A stretch of DNA of 64,000 nt from Domibacillus sp. DTU_2020_1001157_1_SI_ALB_TIR_016. Its GTDB lineage: Bacteria > Bacillota > Bacilli > Bacillales > Domibacillaceae. The position numbers and the translations under genes were made by a program. Shown in pieces: positions 60,474 to 64,000 of this stretch; position 1 is the stretch's first letter; each line of letters opens with the position of its first letter. Below the pieces are notes generated by a model. The model was given only the letters and a program-made list of their open reading frames with translations. It had not been told where the DNA came from and made no database searches. The stretch is from positions 310,001-374,000 of the forward strand of contig NZ_CP135438.1 in assembly GCF_032341995.1 (NCBI RefSeq), read 5' to 3'.

Positions 60474-61085
60474 GTTCCATGAATACGAAGCTTGTTAAAC
60501 CAGTTAATATAATCACTGAATTCAAGTGCAAGATGCTCCAGGCTATCAAACTTCATCTGGCTGACAAACTCTGTTTTGATGATTTTAAACGTGGCTTCCG
60601 CCACGGCATTATCATATGGACAGCCCTTCATGCTTAAAGAGCGGCCAATCTGGAAGGTCGCTAAAGTCTCATCAATTAGCTGGTTTTTAAACTCACTGCC
60701 ACGGTCGGTGTGGAACAGCTGGATATCTCGCATATCACCCTGGATAGAAGAAAAAGCCCGTGCGACAAGGTTTGCATCTTTATTTGGTCCTGTACTGAAG
60801 CCAATGATTTCGCGGTTAAAGAGATCGACAAAGATACATACGTAATGCCATTTGTTTTTGACTTTGACGTATGTTAAATCACTGACGACTACTTTTTTGG
60901 CTTCTGTCTGCTGAAACTCACGTTTCAATTCATTTGCCTGAGCTGACTCATTACAGGAAGATTTCTGTGGTTTGAACTGTGCCACTGTATAGGAAGAAAC
61001 AAGCCCTTGTTCCTTCATGATGCGCCCAATACGTCTCCTGGAGACTATAAATCCACGCTTGTGCAGTTCGACTTTGATCTGACCT
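60402..61085 (-). mobile_element. 5'-truncated IS3-family (IS150-like) element
   Basis: Only the 3' part of orfB and one end (TGTCAACACTAAAT near 60407) remain. Upstream coding homology ends at about 61085, where unrelated sequence of the AraC gene's 3' flank begins. Different from the complete element at 21119. Confidence 0.8.
60416..61083 (-). pseudogene. IS3-family transposase OrfB, N-terminally truncated
   Basis: About 222 codons: IKVELHKRGFIVSRRRIGRI ahead of the annotated ATG at 61018, then the rve core with D in KVVVSDLTYVKVKNKWHYVC, D in LFHTDRGSEFKNQL and E in NAVAEATFKIIKTEF. The DDE triad is intact but the N-terminal region, orfA and one terminal repeat are lost, so the copy is dead in cis. 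Confidence 0.85.
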
Positions 61086-61121
61086 TAATTTTTCTGTCCA
61101 GATAAGTGTAGACGCTCCACT

Positions 61122-62048
61122 TCACAATCTGTTACTTTTCGTAATATAAACGTCGTTCTCTCTCATCCTGTTTAAATCTACTCTAGGTGGAAAACCAAAC
61201 ATTCGGGAATATTCTCGACTGAATTGCGATTGACTTTCGTACCCCACCCTAAATGCAACTTCGGCTACATCTGTTGATTCAGCTAATAATAAGCGTCTAG
61301 CTTCCTGCAATCTTAATTGTTTTTGAAACTGAATGGGGCTCATAGCTGTAACCTCTTTAAAATGTCGATGTAACGATGAGAGACTCATATTCGCAATTTC
61401 GGCAAGCTCTTCTATTCGAAAAGGTTTTTCAAAATTATTCATGATATGGTCTATAACCTCTCTTATTCTAGAGGCATTGCTACCTTCTAAAGCCATTTGC
61501 TCAAGTGCTTCACCATGTGGACCTTGTAAAATCCAATAAATAATTTCTTTTTTATACAATGGAGCAAGAATAGAGATATGTTTTGGATTCTCTAATAAAC
61601 GAGCTAATCTAAGAACTGCATCTAACAAAGATGGTCCTACTTTGCTAACGAACATAGCTCGTTTAGTGTTCTTACCCTGTCCAATTTGATAATCTGTTTC
61701 ATTTAAAACCTCTAATATTTGGCTTGGTGTGAATTCAAGTTTTAGAGCTAAATAGGGAGAGTCTATTGAGGCTTTGCATACTTGACCTGTTACTGGCAAG
61801 TCAACTGAAGCCACAATATAGTGACCAGGACCATACAAAAATCGTTCCTCTCCAAGCAACACCTCTTTCTCTCCTTGGAGGATAATGCAAAACGACGGCT
61901 CGTTAACTCTAGAAATAGGTTCAGTAATAATGGATTCACGTATGACAAATAAAGATGGAATAGGCGTAGGGTGAACATCGTCCTGTTTTGAAAAGTCTTC
62001 AATGAGTTTAGCAAGTTCACGTTGGTGTTTGTATGTTTTCTCAGACAT
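61122..62048 (-). CDS. AraC-family regulator
   Basis: 308 residues. N-terminal AraC_N cupin-like domain (PSFCIILQGEKEVLLGEERF, GHYIVASVDLPVTG) and two C-terminal HTH units (RIEELAEIANMSLSSLHRHF and DVAEVAFRVGYESQSQFSRE) with the closing PPRVDL. ATG after AAAGGAGAAC. Divergent from an aldo/keto reductase gene with a 186-bp shared promoter region; this AraC_N/AKR pairing is common, so it probably activates that gene in response to a small molecule. Confidence 0.92.
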   Translation of the reverse strand: MSEKTYKHQRELAKLIEDFSKQDDVHPTPIPSLFVIRESIITEPISRVNEPSFCIILQGEKEVLLGEERFLYGPGHYIVASVDLPVTGQVCKASIDSPYLALKLEFTPSQILEVLNETDYQIGQGKNTKRAMFVSKVGPSLLDAVLRLARLLENPKHISILAPLYKKEIIYWILQGPHGEALEQMALEGSNASRIREVIDHIMNNFEKPFRIEELAEIANMSLSSLHRHFKEVTAMSPIQFQKQLRLQEARRLLLAESTDVAEVAFRVGYESQSQFSREYSRMFGFPPRVDLNRMRENDVYITKSNRL

Positions 62049-62234
62049 AACTTGTTCTCCTTTTTTTCATCTTCGTTCATTATATCCAATAATAAATTCT
62101 TCAGTAAGATGCTTTTAGAGGATTAGGCAAAAACTTAGTAGGATTGTGATAATGGTTTCTTTATTTTTATGACATAATTAATTGTATACAGGTCACGATA
62201 AATGTGTCTTATTAGGAAAGAGAGGAACAATTAA

Positions 62235-63215
62235 ATGGAGTATGTGAAACTTGGTAATACAGGCTTAGATGTATCTCGATTTTGTCTTGGATGTATGGGT
62301 TTTGGAGATGCTACCAAATGGCTTCACCAATGGGTACTTAATGAAGAGGACTCTCGCCCCGTTATAAAAAAAGCACTTGAATTAGGGATTAATTTTTTTG
62401 ATACAGCAAATGTATACTCCCTTGGTACAAGCGAAGAATATCTTGGACGAGCTCTAAAGGATTATGCGAATCGTGATGAAGTTGTAATAACAACTAAGGT
62501 ACACGGACAAATGCATAAAGGTCCAAATGGTTCTGGTCTTTCCCGAAAAGTAATTATGAGTGAAATCGATAACAGTCTTAAGAGGTTGGAAACTGATTAT
62601 GTAGACCTCTATATTATCCATCGTTGGGATTACAATACCCCTATTGAAGAAACGATGGAAGCTTTACATGACGTGGTGAAGGCTGGAAAAGCTAGATACA
62701 TCGGTGCTTCTGCCATGTTCGCTTGGCAGTTCCAAAAGGCATTACATGTGGCAGAAAAAAATGGTTGGACGAAGTTTGTGTCCATGCAGAACCATTTAAA
62801 CCTAATCTACCGTGAAGAGGAACGAGAAATGCTGCCTCTTTGTAAGGAAGAGAAAATTGGTGTCACTCCATATAGCCCTCTTGCATCAGGAAGATTAACG
62901 CGTGACTGGTCAGTAACAACGCATCGTTCCGAGACAGATCAGGTCCAAAAGTCTAAATATGATGCAACTGCTGATTCCGACCGATTAGTTGTGGAGCGTG
63001 TTGGATCTATTGCAGAAAAACACGGTGTACCTCGTACACACATTGCACTTGCTTGGCTACTACAGAAAGAACCAGTAACAGCTCCTATTATTGGGGCTAC
63101 GAAAATATCGCATCTTGAAGATGCTGTAGGAGCTTTGTCAGTTGAGCTAACCACTGAAGAGATTGCATATCTTGAAGAGCCATATGTACCTCATCCAATA
63201 GTAGGTCATAATTAA
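62235..63215 (+). CDS. Aldo/keto reductase, YrpG/Gre2-like (AKR7/11-type)
   Basis: 326 residues, ATG after GAGAGGAAC. MEYVKLGNTGLDVSRFCLGC start, catalytic Asp/Tyr in INFFDTANVYSLGTSEEYLG, Lys in VVITTKVHG, His in LYIIHRWDYNTP; the NADP-binding end reads TAPIIGATKISHLEDAVGAL. NADPH-dependent reductase of aldehydes or ketones with a broad family substrate range. Controlled most likely by the divergent AraC gene. It belongs to a different AKR branch from the gene at 29365, yet both are followed by almost the same terminator. Confidence 0.92.
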   Translation: MEYVKLGNTGLDVSRFCLGCMGFGDATKWLHQWVLNEEDSRPVIKKALELGINFFDTANVYSLGTSEEYLGRALKDYANRDEVVITTKVHGQMHKGPNGSGLSRKVIMSEIDNSLKRLETDYVDLYIIHRWDYNTPIEETMEALHDVVKAGKARYIGASAMFAWQFQKALHVAEKNGWTKFVSMQNHLNLIYREEEREMLPLCKEEKIGVTPYSPLASGRLTRDWSVTTHRSETDQVQKSKYDATADSDRLVVERVGSIAEKHGVPRTHIALAWLLQKEPVTAPIIGATKISHLEDAVGALSVELTTEEIAYLEEPYVPHPIVGHN

Positions 63216-63234
63216 TTAGATTAAATTGTAGAGG

Positions 63235-63271
63235 AAAACCCAATTTTCCATAGTAGGAAAATTGGGTTTTT
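63235..63271 (+). terminator. Terminator of the aldo/keto reductase
   Basis: AAAACCCAATTTTCC / GGAAAATTGGGTTTTT; near copy of the stem at 30251. Confidence 0.85.
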
Positions 63272-63295
63272 ACATTAAGATTTTTTTATATTGCT

Positions 63296-63414
63296 TTGTG
63301 AAGAGATGTACTTAAACTATCCTGCCATTTAGTTGAAGAAGAAAAAAGACCGGCTGGAACAGCAACCGATTCTTCAACTCTTGCCCCCGATAGTTTAAGT
63401 ATAATCCTTCACAA
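63296..63414. repeat. MITE-like hairpin element, 119 bp
   Basis: TTGTGAAG...GTACTTAAACTATC at the left pairs with GATAGTTTAAGTATAATCCTTCACAA at the right (imperfect), and an inner pair AGTTGAAGAA / TTCTTCAACT encloses a short core. No ORF. One end sequence recurs at 44473, 47478, 48311 and, inverted, at 30311. Confidence 0.75.
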
Positions 63415-63424
63415 TCTTTTTACG

Positions 63425-64000
63425 TTACAACGGTGTAGGAGTATTAATTTGTTCGTCAAAATCTAATTCTAAAAGTTGACCTGCGTGAACTAAACCAGAT
63501 CCAAAACCGTACATAAGAACTCTGTCTCCATTTTTAACTTTTCCCTCACGGATTCCAAGGTCAAGAGCTAAAGGTATAGTTGCAGCAGAAGTATTTCCAA
63601 AGTTGACCAGGCTATAAAGAGTTTTTTCCATTGGGAATTTTAATTTCTCGCAAATCGGTTCGATTAATCGTAAGTTAGCACTATGAGGTATAAACCAATC
63701 AACTTGTTCTAAACTCGTTTTCGTTTTTTCTAAAATTTGTTTTACATTATACGGAACATTCCTTACAACCCATCGAAAAACTTCCCTGCCGTTTTGTACA
63801 AGATATTGAGTATCGAGTAACTCAATGCCATTGACCTTTTTTGATAACCCAGGACGGTATACATGCTGTGCTCCGCTTCCGTCACTTCCCAAATTGAACT
63901 CAATAAAACTTTTTGATTGTTCATCCTTTTCAACCAATACCGCACCAGCACCATCACCAAATAAAATACATGTACTTCTATCGGTATAATCCGTAATTTT
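63425..64000 (-). CDS. fabH: 3-Oxoacyl-ACP synthase III (FabH), 3' part
   Basis: 192 codons; the 5' end lies beyond the window, and the frame is open to 64000 (STCILFGDGAGAVLVEKDEQ). C-terminal thiolase-fold half: catalytic His in VDWFIPHSANLRL (usually PHQAN, here PHSAN) and catalytic Asn in VNFGNTSAATIPLAL; ending DRVLMYGFGSGLVHAGQLLE. FabH condenses acyl-CoA with malonyl-ACP to start fatty acid synthesis; Bacillus usually has two (FabHA/FabHB). The active-site Cys is outside the window. Being isolated from fab genes here, it resembles the YhfB (FabHB) situation. Confidence 0.88.
   Translation of the reverse strand, partial: KITDYTDRSTCILFGDGAGAVLVEKDEQSKSFIEFNLGSDGSGAQHVYRPGLSKKVNGIELLDTQYLVQNGREVFRWVVRNVPYNVKQILEKTKTSLEQVDWFIPHSANLRLIEPICEKLKFPMEKTLYSLVNFGNTSAATIPLALDLGIREGKVKNGDRVLMYGFGSGLVHAGQLLELDFDEQINTPTPL

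Overview
The window looks like chromosome of a low-GC, endospore-forming Bacillaceae species; the genus is not resolved. The basis is AGGAGG-type ribosome sites, a GerA-type spore germination permease, the PPDK regulator YqfL, a Crh/HPr-like protein, a YolD/UvrX/LexA-like SOS island and Bacillus-type LexA boxes. No rRNA, tRNA or CRISPR was seen. Gene calls come from reading translations and motifs; no database search was possible.

Region 1 (1-11.2 kb) is a sugar-alcohol-like catabolic block. A DeoR repressor, transketolase, a transaldolase of the small TalC type and ribose-5-phosphate isomerase B are flanked by two inverted copies of an NAD(P)-dependent SAF-domain oxidoreductase. The right-hand copy runs into a deleted sorbitol-type PTS operon (IIB/C fragment plus intact IIA). 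Related DeoR-style operator repeats lie upstream of the transketolase and both oxidoreductases. An orphan TnpB element has inserted next to a cupin gene.

Region 2 (11.3-33.8 kb) is accessory: a HAD phosphatase, a GNAT acetyltransferase, TetR/SDR pairs, a flavin amine oxidase, two MFS exporters, a MocR regulator, bluB, a complete IS3-family element, a SulP transporter coupled to an internally shortened beta-carbonic anhydrase, and a MerR regulon (MFS plus aldo/keto reductase). Between these lie several gene remnants.

Region 3 (34-38.7 kb) is a four-gene catabolic unit: CitMHS transporter, HMG-CoA-lyase-type lyase, class III CoA transferase and GntR/FadR regulator. It probably activates and cleaves a branched hydroxy-dicarboxylate.

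Region 4 (38.7-51.8 kb) is a decayed, repeat-rich zone. It holds an SLH protein, a small zinc-ribbon ORF, a DHA2 exporter, a frameshifted FMN reductase, a MarR/nitronate-monooxygenase pair, three copies of the uvrX 3' region (one intact), a gerA remnant with intact gerAB, a MEDS-domain protein, and a yolD-uvrX versus WYL-like/LexA-DBD divergent SOS cassette.

Region 5 (51.9-58.1 kb) is a sigma-54 regulon: a PrpR-like activator, a -24/-12 promoter, a two-subunit Fe-S hydro-lyase (fumarase/tartrate dehydratase class), a DctA/GltP carrier and an FAH-family enzyme. A tartrate- or fumarate-type acid to pyruvate route is a reasonable reading. Region 6 (58.3-64 kb) has a third decayed copy of an unrecognised gene family, a secreted glycerophosphodiesterase, a truncated IS3 transposase, an AraC/aldo-keto reductase pair, a MITE-like hairpin and the 3' part of a FabH gene.
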